Assembly (NCBI GenBank): GCA_035528995.1 | Contig: DATKXO010000244.1 | Coordinates: 1 to 25,440, forward strand | Direction of reading: 5' to 3' | Length of the DNA: 25,440 nucleotides | From: DATKXO01 sp035528995 | GTDB taxonomy: Bacteria > Planctomycetota > Phycisphaerae > UBA1845 | Part shown: positions 1 through 8,885 of the stretch, piece by piece | Layout of the letters: the number at the start of each line of letters is the position of its first letter | How positions within the stretch are numbered: the stretch's first letter is position 1 | Position numbers and translations under genes: made by a program | Notes under the pieces: generated by a model | What the model was told of the DNA's origin: nothing | Seen by the model: the letters and a program-made list of their open reading frames with translations, nothing else | The model's database searches: none

Positions 1-63
1 GCTCAAGCGCTGAGCGCGGCTCCGGCCTCCGTCCTGCCGCTTCAGAGTGACACTCTTCTGGCA

Positions 64-87
64 CTTCTCGACGGTCCGTCGAGGAAG
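64..87. repeat. inverted repeat (hairpin) near the window start
   Basis: A 7-bp perfect stem (67-73 with 77-83, loop GTC) is extended by 3 bp across a one-base bulge. No T-tract follows on either strand, so it is not a typical intrinsic terminator. No gene is supported in 1-290: the short reading frames there lack recognisable protein features. Apart from this hairpin and the promoter at 190-217, I see nothing else in that stretch. Confidence 0.35.
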
Positions 88-189
88 GCTTCCGCGGCAC
101 AAGGACAGCGCCCCGGGTCGGGTTTCGCCAGCCGCGGCCGAGGCCTCACCCGCGCGAATGAGCGGCGACCGATGACCCGGCACCCTCTC

Positions 190-217
190 TTGACGGTCGG
201 TTGTCGGAGGTTAGCAT
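190..217 (+). promoter_or_regulatory. putative sigma70-type promoter of the GT39 gene
   Basis: TTGACG (190-195) and TAGCAT (212-217) are separated by 16 bp, matching the housekeeping consensus at 5/6 and 4/6 positions. It lies about 70 nt upstream of the TTG start at 291 and would give a short leader. Found by eye only. Confidence 0.4.
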
Positions 218-290
218 ACGCCCAACATGACGGTGCCCGCCGACAGCGCTCGGGTCCGAATCCAAGACGAGTTCCGGAGATCGGTCAGCT

Positions 291-1907
291 TTGGACCTAG
301 AACCAGATCAAACCTGTCCGGCCGAGCCTTCCAGACCCCGCTCGCCACGACTGGCCGAAACCGCCGCCTTGATCCTGCTCCTGTTGCTGGCAACCGCTCT
401 GCGGTTTCATGACCTGGGAGGCAAGAGCCTGTGGGTCGATGAAGCCAACACCGTTCTGATCGCGGGCGGCGGCCTGTGGGAGATTATCGAGAGCATGCGG
501 CTGGATTCGAGCCCGCCGCTCCTTCACATACTGCTCCATTACTGGATGAAGGTCTTCGGAGACGGAGAGGCGGCGGTTCGATCGCTGTCGGCCGTCTTCG
601 GCGTGGCCTTGGTCGGGTGCGTCTTCCACGTCGGTCGGCGGCTGCTCTCCTTCGAGGGCGGACTGATCGCCTCCGCGCTGGTCTGCGTGTCGCCGGTTCA
701 GGTGCTGCATTCGCAGCAGATTCGCATGTACGCGCTGCTGCCGACAGTGGGCTTGCTCTCGGTGTACTTTCTCTGGCGGGCGATGCGAGACAGCCGATCG
801 CGCTTCTGCATCGCGTACGTAGCGATGACCCTGTTGGGTCTCTACACGCACTATTACATGCTCTATGTTCTGCCGGTTCATTTCCTGATGCTGCTGGTTG
901 GCGGATCCCTGCGGCGACGGTTGGGCGCCTGGTCTCTCTGCGCAGCGGTTGTCGCGGTGGGATTCCTGCCCTGGATCCCGATATTTGTTGCGCAGATGTC
1001 GGAGACCGGGCACTACAGCTGGCTGCGTCCGCTCTGGGAGCAGCGTGGTGCGCTGAATGCTCTCCGGCAGACGCTGGATACGTTCGCCGGCAGCATCGCT
1101 TCGATGTCCTCGCCGATCCGCAACCCGGCGCATTTCCTGATCTGGGAGCGGCTGCTCGTCTTCGGGGGCTTGGCCCTGTGGGGCCTGGTTCACCGGACGC
1201 AAGCCGACACGAGGCACCGGATGCACCCCGGCAGCCGAAGCGCGATCGCCTTTCTGCTGGTCGTGCCGCTGGCGATCGCCCTGGTCGTATCGGCGGTAAA
1301 GGTGCCGAACTACGTGCCCGGTCGTTGCGACCAGTTGATGTTTCCGGCTTTCTCACTGGCGGTTGCGGCCGGTCTGGTTGCGGTCGGGCCGGCCCTGCTG
1401 CGGTACGCCCTGGTGACTGCGATGGTGGCTGTCTCGGCTGCGGCGCTATGGGATTGGTATGGCGCTCCCACCCCAAAGGGCGACAAGGCCATGGCCCAGG
1501 CCATTATCGAGTATGCCGAGCCCGACGACGCCGTACTATGCACCTCGCTCACCAGGGCATCGGTGGAATACTATCTGGAGCGAGCCGGCGCACCGGTTCA
1601 AGTCCTCTCGTTTCCTCGGCACGTCGCTCGACACCGGGGCAACCTCGACGCCCGGCGATTGTTGCAGGACCCCGAGGGCGTACGGACCGAAGCCCGCGCT
1701 GTCGCGGATGAACTGAGGAGCGCCATCGGCCCGAGCGGTCGCTTCTTCGTGGTCCTGGCCAAACGACCGATCAACCGGTTTCTCAAGCAGGAACTCCTCG
1801 ACCCCGCCCACAGCACGACGCTGCGCGACTTCGGCGAATTCGGACAACTGGTGACGCACCACCGCGTGAGGGTCACGCTGCGGTCACTCACACCGGCGCA
1901 GCAATAA
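291..1907 (+). CDS. GT39-type membrane glycosyltransferase (ArnT/PMT-like fold)
   Basis: A 538-residue integral membrane protein. After a short polar N-terminus comes TM1 (about residues 24-38), then the motif RFHDLGGKSLWVDEA (38-52). Its Asp50-Glu51 sits in the first extracytoplasmic loop, the catalytic position in GT39/ArnT-type enzymes that use polyprenyl-phosphate sugars. The next segment (PPLLHILLHYW, 75-85) and the following loop are also typical of the family. Many hydrophobic helices follow to about residue 390, then a soluble C-terminal domain of about 140 residues. The start is a TTG with GGAG 11 nt upstream; no in-frame ATG precedes TM1. It converges on the sulfatase-fold gene at 2039-3568. 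The sugar and acceptor cannot be read from the sequence. Family assignment is solid; the role in an envelope glycan pathway is inferred. Confidence 0.85.
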   Translation: MDLEPDQTCPAEPSRPRSPRLAETAALILLLLLATALRFHDLGGKSLWVDEANTVLIAGGGLWEIIESMRLDSSPPLLHILLHYWMKVFGDGEAAVRSLSAVFGVALVGCVFHVGRRLLSFEGGLIASALVCVSPVQVLHSQQIRMYALLPTVGLLSVYFLWRAMRDSRSRFCIAYVAMTLLGLYTHYYMLYVLPVHFLMLLVGGSLRRRLGAWSLCAAVVAVGFLPWIPIFVAQMSETGHYSWLRPLWEQRGALNALRQTLDTFAGSIASMSSPIRNPAHFLIWERLLVFGGLALWGLVHRTQADTRHRMHPGSRSAIAFLLVVPLAIALVVSAVKVPNYVPGRCDQLMFPAFSLAVAAGLVAVGPALLRYALVTAMVAVSAAALWDWYGAPTPKGDKAMAQAIIEYAEPDDAVLCTSLTRASVEYYLERAGAPVQVLSFPRHVARHRGNLDARRLLQDPEGVRTEARAVADELRSAIGPSGRFFVVLAKRPINRFLKQELLDPAHSTTLRDFGEFGQLVTHHRVRVTLRSLTPAQQ

Positions 1908-2038
1908 GGCCCGAGCGAGGCCCGGGCACGTGCAGCGGCGGAGCGCCCGGCGCCGCTCGAGACGGCTCGCGCCCCGACTCACGGATGGTGTGGGCCGACC
2001 TGGGCGACGGGCTTGCGGACTACCGGCATCGGTGACCG

Positions 2039-3568
2039 CTACCGATCGTCGGTCTGTTCGTCGTCGTTGATGTAGCCGAGCGATCGGAGCTTCTCGCGCA
2101 CCTTCGGCGGGATCTCCGACGCCGGCGCGGCGGAAGAGAGGGACGAGCGACAGGACTCGAGCCAGGCTCGCCCCCGGGCCATGTCCCCCAGGGCGGTCTG
2201 CGCCGCCGGTGACGCAGGACTGCGCGCCGCTAACCGCTCGCCCGGGTCGGTACGCAGGTTGAAGACCTGGAACTGCCCCCGGTTCGCGTCCACGATGACC
2301 TTGTGGTCCAGCCGCCGGAACGCCTGCAGGCGATGGCGGATCGGAAACCGCGGGTCCGGCGCCGCCCAACGCCCGTCGCTGGTCAACTGCCCGGCGTTGG
2401 TGACAAGCTCGGCCACGGCGAGGTTGTCCTCCTCCAGGGGCTGGCCCGCAAACAGCGGCGTCAGGCGCTGGCCCATCATCCCCGACCCAACCTCCAGACC
2501 GCACAGATCCAGGATGGTCGGCGCCACGTCGATCATGCGGACCTGAGTGGCGTAGCGCCGGCCGGGCGTGACGCGCCCCGGGTATCGAACGATCAAGGGG
2601 ATCCGAATGACCTCGTCGTAGAGTGTGTGGCGGTGGGCCTTGAGCCCGTGCTCGAAGAACTCGATGCCGTGATCCGCCAGAAGCACGACGGCCGTGCAAT
2701 CGCGCACGCCGAGGGCGTCGATATCGGCAAGGATCTTGCCCACGTGCAGATCCGTCCAGGCGATCTCGCCGTCATACAGGGCGATCAGATGCTCGATGTC
2801 CCTGCGGTCCATGGACGCGTTGACGGACGCATCCATCAGGAAATCGCGCCCGGTGACCGACCCGGTGTAGTCAGGGTCGAACATGCGGTCGTACGGCGGC
2901 GGCGGAACGAAGTCGTAGTGCACGTCCCACAGATGCACAAACAGGAAGAACGGCGTCTGTCGGTTTGACCTCAGCCAGGATCGGACCTCCCGGTACACGT
3001 TGGGACCGGTGACATCGGCGTGCGACGCTCGCCACACCGCCGCCCCGTCGGCAGCACCCGTCCGGGCGGCCTCGCTCTCGTTCAGTTCCGGATACGAACT
3101 GCAGTCGACGTAGACGTCGAACCCCTGCCCCAGCCCGAAGACCGGGTGCAGGTACGGGCCGGAGAAGAAGCCGGCAGTCGCATAGCCGGCCGATCGCAGC
3201 ACCTCCGCCACGGTCGTAGCAGTGTGGGACAGCGGCCTGTTCGTGTCCAGGCAGCCGTGCACCGTGTCTACCAGACCGGTGAACAGCGCCGCGTGGGCCG
3301 GCAGGGTCCACGACGTGCTGCTGACCGTGTTTTCGAACAGGGCTCCTTCGGCCGCCAGACCGTCGATGTTGGGGCTGGTGTCACGCCGATACCCGTAGCA
3401 CCCCAAGTGGTCCGGCCGGAGCGTGTCGACGGAGATCAGGACAACGTTCGGCCGCTGGCCTTCCGCACACGTGAAGTGAACAGCCGGCTCTTCCGGTTCG
3501 CAGCCGATCAGCCCCCAGCCAACACAGGTCCACAGCACGAAGCCCAGCCAATGACAACACCCACGCAT
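2039..3568 (-). CDS. sulfatase-fold lipoprotein, single domain (Thr-type active site)
   Basis: A 509-residue protein of the alkaline phosphatase/sulfatase superfamily (Pfam Sulfatase). The N-terminus is a lipoprotein signal with lipobox LIGC (Cys23), so it should be membrane-anchored and exported. Metal-site motifs are VDTLRPDHLGCYGY (Asp48) and ADHG (Asp299-His300), with a further His at 312 or 314. The active-site stretch is TLPAH (Thr88-His92) followed by FTG. A genuine sulfatase has C/S-x-P-x-R there, so formylglycine cannot form and Arg is replaced by His. It ends just after LRSLGYI (494-500), the motif at which the paralogues continue into TPRs. The frame stays open upstream to 4045, but that stretch lacks protein character and overlaps the divergent gene; the ATG at 3568 directly precedes the signal peptide. 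Substrate unknown. Confidence 0.85.
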   Translation of the reverse strand: MRGCCHWLGFVLWTCVGWGLIGCEPEEPAVHFTCAEGQRPNVVLISVDTLRPDHLGCYGYRRDTSPNIDGLAAEGALFENTVSSTSWTLPAHAALFTGLVDTVHGCLDTNRPLSHTATTVAEVLRSAGYATAGFFSGPYLHPVFGLGQGFDVYVDCSSYPELNESEAARTGAADGAAVWRASHADVTGPNVYREVRSWLRSNRQTPFFLFVHLWDVHYDFVPPPPYDRMFDPDYTGSVTGRDFLMDASVNASMDRRDIEHLIALYDGEIAWTDLHVGKILADIDALGVRDCTAVVLLADHGIEFFEHGLKAHRHTLYDEVIRIPLIVRYPGRVTPGRRYATQVRMIDVAPTILDLCGLEVGSGMMGQRLTPLFAGQPLEEDNLAVAELVTNAGQLTSDGRWAAPDPRFPIRHRLQAFRRLDHKVIVDANRGQFQVFNLRTDPGERLAARSPASPAAQTALGDMARGRAWLESCRSSLSSAAPASEIPPKVREKLRSLGYINDDEQTDDR

Positions 3569-3868
3569 ACGCACCACCGAGTCAGACCAGCGACCCGCCG
3601 ACAGCCCGAACAAGCCCGGGCACCACGGGCACGGCGAGCAATACAATTGGAATCGGCCGCCGCGCCACCACCGGGCGGCGCCAGGCGAAGCAGCCCAGCC
3701 CCAGGCCGAGAAAACCAACAACAGCGGGCGGGCAGCGAGCCGCACTCTATGGTAGTCCGTCCCGGTTTCCGTGCAAAGCGACGGGCAATCTCCGCGGAAG
3801 AACAGAGCGGACGCCGTCAAAGTCACGCAAATCTTGCGTGCGCTTTGAAGGGTTACTAGGATGCTTCC
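3569..3868. other. divergent intergenic region between a sulfatase-fold gene and a GT39-TPR gene
   Basis: About 300 bp separate the ATG at 3568 (-) from the GTG at 3869 (+). No credible gene is present; the open frames here are overhangs of neighbouring frames. It must carry promoters for both genes, but I could not place a convincing -35/-10 pair. The notable element is the nested inverted repeat at 3817-3848. Confidence 0.5.
3817..3848. repeat. nested inverted repeat upstream of the GT39-TPR gene
   Basis: Outer arms TCAAAG (3817-3822) and CTTTGA (3843-3848) are perfect. Inner arms CACGCAA (3824-3830) and TTGCGTG (3834-3840) are perfect with loop ATC. Together they give 13 paired bases with only a 1x2 internal loop. 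The structure ends 20 nt before the GTG start at 3869, so it could be an operator or a 5'-leader hairpin near the ribosome binding site. Confidence 0.6.
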
Positions 3869-5743
3869 GTGGTAGACCGCCAGGCCACTTCCGACTCGTC
3901 CCGCAGCCGACTTTCGCGCCGGGCCCATCTGATCCTGGGGTTGATCTTCCTCGGCGCCCTGCTCCTGCGTGGGGCCTATCTGTGGGGGCAGGCGGAGAAC
4001 AACCCCCTGTTCGATCACCCGATGATGGACGCCAAGCAGCATCACGAGTGGGCCCAGCGCATCGCATCGGGCGAGGGAATGGAGCCACGGCCGTTCTACC
4101 GCGCTCCGGCGTACTATTACCTGCTCGGCGCCCTGTACCGAGTGTTCGGCCCCTCGGTCGCGGCCGCTCGGCTGGCGGGCTGCCTGCTGGGTGCCGCGAC
4201 ATGCTACCTGATCGCGCGTCTGGGCATAGCGTTGGCGGGATGGCGCGTGGGCGTACTGGCGGGACTCGTCGCCGCGGTCTACTGGCCGTTCATCTACTTC
4301 GACGCGGAACTGCTCAGTACCGGGCTGGAACTGTTCCTGGACGTGGCCCTGCTGTTGCTTCTGCTGCGTGCGGGCCGCGGCGGATCGCTGCCGCTGTTCC
4401 TCTTGTCCGGACTCGTATGGGGACTATCCGCAATCACGCGGCCCAACATCCTGGCGTTTGCGCCGGCCATCGTCGCCTGGTTCTGGATCACGGGACCGGC
4501 CGGTCGCCGCGCGGCCCACACGCTTCGGGCGACGGCCCTGGTCTGCGTGGGAGCGGCGCTGATCGTCCTGCCGGTGACGGCCCGCAACCGCGTGGTCGGC
4601 GGGGAAGCGATCCTCATCTCCTCCAACGGCGGCATCACCTTCTATCATGCGAACAACCCCTCGGCCAACGGCGTGGCGGCCGTGGTGCCGGGCGCTCGAC
4701 CCGGCCTGGTCGGCGCCCTGGCGGACATGCGGCAGATCCCAGAACGGGAACTGGGCAGAGCGTTGACCGACGGTGAACTCTCGGACTACTGGTATGCCAA
4801 GGCACTGGCGTGGATCCGGTCAGACCCTGCGGCGTGGGGCAAGCTGTTGCTGCTCAAGTTGTGGCTCTTCTGGAGCCCCTTCGAGATTCCGAACAACCAG
4901 CCTATCTGGCCCTGCGCGCGGCAAGCATGGGTTTCGGCTCTGTTCTGGATCGGCTTCCCGGTAGTCGCACCGCTGGCTTTGGGCGGAATGTTGCTGGTAC
5001 GTCGGCAATGGCGAACGTGGTTCCTGCCGGCGGCTTTCCTGGTGATCTACACGGCCACCGTGGTCGCATTCCTGGTGCCGGCCCGGTACCGCCTGCCGGT
5101 GGTTCCGGTGCTGATCCTCTTTGCGTCGGCGGGAGTGCTGCAGGTCGCGCAGGCGGTCAGAGCGCGTGGTTTCAGGACGATTGCCGGATACGTGGCGATC
5201 GGAGGCGCTGTGGCGCTGGTCCAGGCGACCAGCCTGGGGGGCCTGGAGCGCTTCCGGGTCACCACCGAAGCGAAATGGCAACGTAACCTCGGCGTCTACT
5301 ACGCGACTCCGCCACCCGCCGGGCCAAGTGACTGGGCCAGGGCCGCCGAGCATTTCAGAGAATCCCTCCAGCTCGACCCGGACCATCCTCAGTCACGACT
5401 CGGGCTGGGGCACGCCCTGGTGCAGCTCAGCGAGTTCGACCAGGCCGCGAAGGAGTATTCCCTGGCGGTGCGGCAGCACCCGCGCAACGCGGAAGCCCGA
5501 CTGCACTACGGGTGGACTCTGGCATTGCTCCGGAGGAATCAGGAAGCCATCGAGCAGTACCAGGCCGCAATCGCGTTGCAGCCGGCGTACGCTGAGGCGC
5601 ATCAGAACCTGGGATGCCTGCTGGGGACATTGGGGCGAAACGCGGAAGCGATGAGGCACCTGCGCACCGCCCTGGCCATCCAACCCGACCTGGCCCGGGC
5701 ACGATCCTGCCTGGACGACCTGCTGAAAGGCCCGGGCGTCTGA
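3869..5743 (+). CDS. GT39-type membrane glycosyltransferase with C-terminal TPR repeats
   Basis: A 624-residue fusion. TM1 is at about 19-39. The first extracytoplasmic loop contains HPMMDAKQHHEWA (50-62, candidate catalytic Asp54) and YRAPAYYYLLG (77-87), a pattern typical of GT39/GT83-like enzymes. More membrane segments follow to about residue 460, including ARYRLPVVPVLILF, which also occurs in the paralogue at 11769-14042, as does a loop ending NNPSANG. Residues about 488-618 form roughly four TPRs in the pattern A..H....L.LDPDHP. The start is GTG with only a weak AGG upstream; this is the one start that precedes TM1 closely. The gene is divergent from the sulfatase-fold lipoprotein and convergent with the sulfatase-TPR gene. 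TPRs on a membrane glycosyltransferase suggest protein-protein contacts, by inference. Confidence 0.83.
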   Translation: MVDRQATSDSSRSRLSRRAHLILGLIFLGALLLRGAYLWGQAENNPLFDHPMMDAKQHHEWAQRIASGEGMEPRPFYRAPAYYYLLGALYRVFGPSVAAARLAGCLLGAATCYLIARLGIALAGWRVGVLAGLVAAVYWPFIYFDAELLSTGLELFLDVALLLLLLRAGRGGSLPLFLLSGLVWGLSAITRPNILAFAPAIVAWFWITGPAGRRAAHTLRATALVCVGAALIVLPVTARNRVVGGEAILISSNGGITFYHANNPSANGVAAVVPGARPGLVGALADMRQIPERELGRALTDGELSDYWYAKALAWIRSDPAAWGKLLLLKLWLFWSPFEIPNNQPIWPCARQAWVSALFWIGFPVVAPLALGGMLLVRRQWRTWFLPAAFLVIYTATVVAFLVPARYRLPVVPVLILFASAGVLQVAQAVRARGFRTIAGYVAIGGAVALVQATSLGGLERFRVTTEAKWQRNLGVYYATPPPAGPSDWARAAEHFRESLQLDPDHPQSRLGLGHALVQLSEFDQAAKEYSLAVRQHPRNAEARLHYGWTLALLRRNQEAIEQYQAAIALQPAYAEAHQNLGCLLGTLGRNAEAMRHLRTALAIQPDLARARSCLDDLLKGPGV

Positions 5744-5818
5744 TCGGGACCGGGCCCATCCAACCTTGGGTCTCGTCAATCGGAAGAGGCGACGAAGTCG
5801 GACGCTGGAGTCACGCGC

Positions 5819-8719
5819 TCACTCGTCGGTGGCGAGTGGCATCGGCATGTCACGGTAGGGCTGCTGCCTCTCGTACAGAGAGAGCCGCTGACCGATCCTC
5901 TTGGCCAGAGCGGGGTTTCCACCCTCCTCCGCCACTTGTAAGGCCTGTTTGGCCGTGGTCGCGGCGTCTTCGAATCGGCCCGCCTCGGCGTAGGCCGCCG
6001 CAAGCGTGTCGAGCACATTCACGTTCTTTCCGTCGGTCAGCTCCCGGGCTCGTTCGGCCAGCTGGACGGCATCCTGCCCGTTGCGCAGGGTCGCGTCCCC
6101 AGAGGTAGCCAGTCGCCAGGCGAGGTCGTTGGCGATGTCCACGCTCTGCGGCAACAAGGAGTGCCCGTTGCGCAGCACATCGATGGCCCGGGCCGCCTTT
6201 CCGTGCCGGTCCAGGAAGTCGGCCACGAAGGGGTAGGCTGCCGGCTGCTGCGGCATGGCCTCGAGCGCACCCTCACAGGCCTGGACGGCCTCGTCGGTCC
6301 GCCCGGCCCTGTCCAGGACCCCGGCCAACTTGATGTGTGCCCGCAGGGAATCAGACTCGAGCTCGATTGCCTTGCGGTATTGCTCGGCCGCCTCATCGAG
6401 CTTGCCGGACACGGCCAGACCGAGCCCGCGATTGAGATGACTCTGGGCGCTCTGGGGATCGGCATCCGCGGCCCGCTGGTAGTACTCCTGGGCCCTGGCG
6501 AGTTCCCCCGCCTTGGCGCAGCTCGAGGCCAGCGCTTCCAAAGCGGCGACGTTGCCCGGCTCGGCCTCCACGACGGCCAGCAACTGCTGCTGCGCCTCGG
6601 CGGGCCGGCCCGTCACTGCAAACAGACGGGCGAGGAACAGGCGAGTGGCGGAGTACTCCGGATCGATATCCAGAGCCTGGCGCAGCTTGGCCTCGGCCTC
6701 CGGCATCCGACCGGCCCACTGGTAACCCAGGGCCCACTGGATCGGAATCTCTGGTTCATCCGGAGCGAGCGCCGCAGCGGCCTGGTACTCCTCGAACGCC
6801 TCTTCGTACCGCCCCCGGCGGAGCAGCACGTTGCCCAACTGCACGTGGGGCACGTGATCCGCTGGATTCAACCCGACGGCCGCGCGGCATTCCTTCTCGG
6901 CCCCGGGCAGATCACCGCGCGCCACCAACACTTTCGCGAGGGACCGCCGCGTGAGCTCGTCGACCGGATCGAGCTTCAGGGCCTCGCGGTAGAGTTCCTC
7001 CGCTTCCTCGTAGCGTTTCTGTGCGGCGACAGCGTCGGCTATCTCCTTGTAGGCCTTGGCATTGCCGGGCTCCAGCTCGAGCAGGCGGCGATAGTTGGCC
7101 TCCGCCTCCGCATACTTCCCGCTCAACAGAAGCCCCAGAGACATGTTCATCAGCTCGATGGCTTCCTTGTGATGGACGGGATTGCGGCCGGTCGGCTCGA
7201 AGTCGTCCAGCTCGTTCTTGGAAGGTTCGGCATCCAGCGGCGCCTGCTCCGCACCGCCCGCCAGGTAGCCGAGGGCCCGCAGCCTGCGGAGCTCCTCCTC
7301 GTCCACCTCCTGTCGGGCCAGACGGCTGCCGGGAGGCGCGGGAGACTCGGCGACCAGGCTGCGCAGTTCCTCCCGCATGCTGGCGGCCCGCTGGGGCTCC
7401 AGCCGGGCCAGGTTGAACAGCTCCAGGGGATCCTCGGCCAAATGGTACAGTTCCGGCTCCGGAGAGAGGATATACTTCCAGCCGCCGTGGCGCAGGGCCC
7501 GCAGCTGCGAATAGCCAAAGCTGACCTGCGTGGCCACTGTGTCCGCGTAGGCCGGCAGGTCCACGGCCCGCGACGGGTCACCGAGCAACGGCAGCAGGCT
7601 GGTTCCCTGCATCTGCGGCGTAGGCTCCAGCCCGGCGAACTCCAGAATGGTCGGGGCCAGATCGACCAGCCGCACCTGCGACTCGACCACCCCACCGCCC
7701 GGAACCTGCCCGGGAACCGACACGATCAACGGCACGTGCAGCGTCGAGTCGTAGATGAAGTAGGAGTGGGTCTGCTCGCCGTGTTCTCCCCGTCCCTCGC
7801 CGTGGTCGGAGGTCAGGATCACCAGAGTCCTCTCGGCCAGCCCCAGTTCGCCCAAAGCCTCCATGAGCAGGCCGAACTGCTCGTCGACATAGGCGATCTC
7901 GGCCAGGTATCCGTCCTGATACTGGGCGCTGAAACGCTGAGGAGCTTTGGGCGGCTGGTGCGGGTCGAAGTAGTGCACGAAGATGAAGAAGGGATTGTCC
8001 CTGTTTCGCTCGAGTAGCTTGATGCCGATCTGCGTGATCTCGTCGGCCTCGCGATCAAACGAGGCCCAGAGCGGGGCCGCCGTGGGCTCGCCGGGGGCGG
8101 GTCTCTGATCGGGCGGCGCGTCCGGGTCGCCCTTGGCGACAGCGGGGTCGCGCCCGGCGCCGCCCTTGATCGAGTCGCCCTCACGATCCTCCAGATCGTC
8201 GTAGGTGTCGAAGCCCTGATCCATCCCGTACCGCCGGTTCAACACCATGGCCGCGAGGACGGCATGGGTGGCGTAACCCGCTTCCTTGAACCGTTCCGCC
8301 AGCGTCACGTTCTCCGAGCCCAGCTTGAACAGGCCGTTGTCCCGGGCTCCGTGCACGTACTGATAAGACCCGGTCATCATCGTGGAGTGCGACGGCAGCG
8401 TGATGGGCACCGAGGAGATGCACTGCGTGAAACGGACGCCCCCGGCGGCCAGGCGGTCGATGTTGGGCGTGCTCACGCCCGCGTGTCCGTAGCAGCCCAG
8501 GCTGTCGGCTCGCAAGGTGTCCACGGACACCAACAGCACGTTCCTGCCTTTGCCGTCGATCCCGACGGGGGCGGCGACCCGGTCGTCCGACGGCGCCGAC
8601 CGCTCACAACCGATCGACCCGGCCAGCAGCAGGGCCGATAGCAGCGCGCCCAGTTGACAACGACGGCGAAACCCGACGGTTCGGCCCGGCGATTCATCTC
8701 GAAGATTCATTGGACTCAT
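5819..8719 (-). CDS. sulfatase-fold hydrolase/transferase with long C-terminal TPR array (putative lipoprotein)
   Basis: A 966-residue protein. The N-terminal hydrophobic segment (23-37) ends in SIGC (Cys38), a slightly non-ideal lipobox. The sulfatase-fold domain covers about 59-485: VDTLRADSLGCYG (66-78, Asp67), active-site TLPSH (Thr107-His111) then MTG, HYFDPH (249-254), SDHGE (Asp305-His306) and His318. Thr107 replaces the formylglycine-forming Cys/Ser. A polar, Pro/Asp-rich insert at about 180-215 is absent from the paralogues. The domain ends at LRALGYL (480-486). Residues about 517-945 hold roughly eleven TPRs, with a cap (LDTLAAAYAEAGRF, 903-916) shared with the GT39-TPR protein at 11769-14042. 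The start at 8719 is the first ATG; 8710 is an alternative. It lies 166 nt downstream of the gene at 8886-11396, likely the same transcript. Confidence 0.87.
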   Translation of the reverse strand: MSPMNLRDESPGRTVGFRRRCQLGALLSALLLAGSIGCERSAPSDDRVAAPVGIDGKGRNVLLVSVDTLRADSLGCYGHAGVSTPNIDRLAAGGVRFTQCISSVPITLPSHSTMMTGSYQYVHGARDNGLFKLGSENVTLAERFKEAGYATHAVLAAMVLNRRYGMDQGFDTYDDLEDREGDSIKGGAGRDPAVAKGDPDAPPDQRPAPGEPTAAPLWASFDREADEITQIGIKLLERNRDNPFFIFVHYFDPHQPPKAPQRFSAQYQDGYLAEIAYVDEQFGLLMEALGELGLAERTLVILTSDHGEGRGEHGEQTHSYFIYDSTLHVPLIVSVPGQVPGGGVVESQVRLVDLAPTILEFAGLEPTPQMQGTSLLPLLGDPSRAVDLPAYADTVATQVSFGYSQLRALRHGGWKYILSPEPELYHLAEDPLELFNLARLEPQRAASMREELRSLVAESPAPPGSRLARQEVDEEELRRLRALGYLAGGAEQAPLDAEPSKNELDDFEPTGRNPVHHKEAIELMNMSLGLLLSGKYAEAEANYRRLLELEPGNAKAYKEIADAVAAQKRYEEAEELYREALKLDPVDELTRRSLAKVLVARGDLPGAEKECRAAVGLNPADHVPHVQLGNVLLRRGRYEEAFEEYQAAAALAPDEPEIPIQWALGYQWAGRMPEAEAKLRQALDIDPEYSATRLFLARLFAVTGRPAEAQQQLLAVVEAEPGNVAALEALASSCAKAGELARAQEYYQRAADADPQSAQSHLNRGLGLAVSGKLDEAAEQYRKAIELESDSLRAHIKLAGVLDRAGRTDEAVQACEGALEAMPQQPAAYPFVADFLDRHGKAARAIDVLRNGHSLLPQSVDIANDLAWRLATSGDATLRNGQDAVQLAERARELTDGKNVNVLDTLAAAYAEAGRFEDAATTAKQALQVAEEGGNPALAKRIGQRLSLYERQQPYRDMPMPLATDE

Positions 8720-8885
8720 CTACGGGGCACACCCCGACTAATCAGTACACCTTGGCGCCCGCGTTCCCGGCCCTGCCCCAGGCCGACCGCGGCCTGCCGT
8801 GCCCGTGGGCCGGCGGGGTCACTCCGTCGAGGGCGGGCGAGCGTGGTGGGCCGACAGACGTTGCCCGGGCATGAACCGGCTCTGC

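Noticed and set aside
227..412. A 61-codon frame starting at ATG 227
   Set aside because: It overlaps the GT39 gene in another frame and has no protein features or ribosome binding site.
1941..1958. A GAGCG/CGCTC hairpin after the first GT39 gene as a terminator
   Set aside because: The stem is only 5 bp and no T-tract follows; in DNA of this GC content such pairs are common by chance.
3569..4045. Upstream extension of the sulfatase-fold lipoprotein frame
   Set aside because: The lipoprotein signal starts at 3568, and the extension overlaps the start of the divergent GT39-TPR gene.
5729..5756. GGCCCG/CGGGCC pair in the convergent gap as a bidirectional terminator
   Set aside because: It has a six-base stem with a 16-nt loop and no T-tract on either side; too weak to annotate.
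6161..8017. A 618-codon plus-strand open frame opposite the sulfatase-TPR gene
   Set aside because: It is exactly antisense to a gene with clear domain motifs, has no recognisable domain, and is the kind of frame high-GC coding DNA leaves on its other strand.
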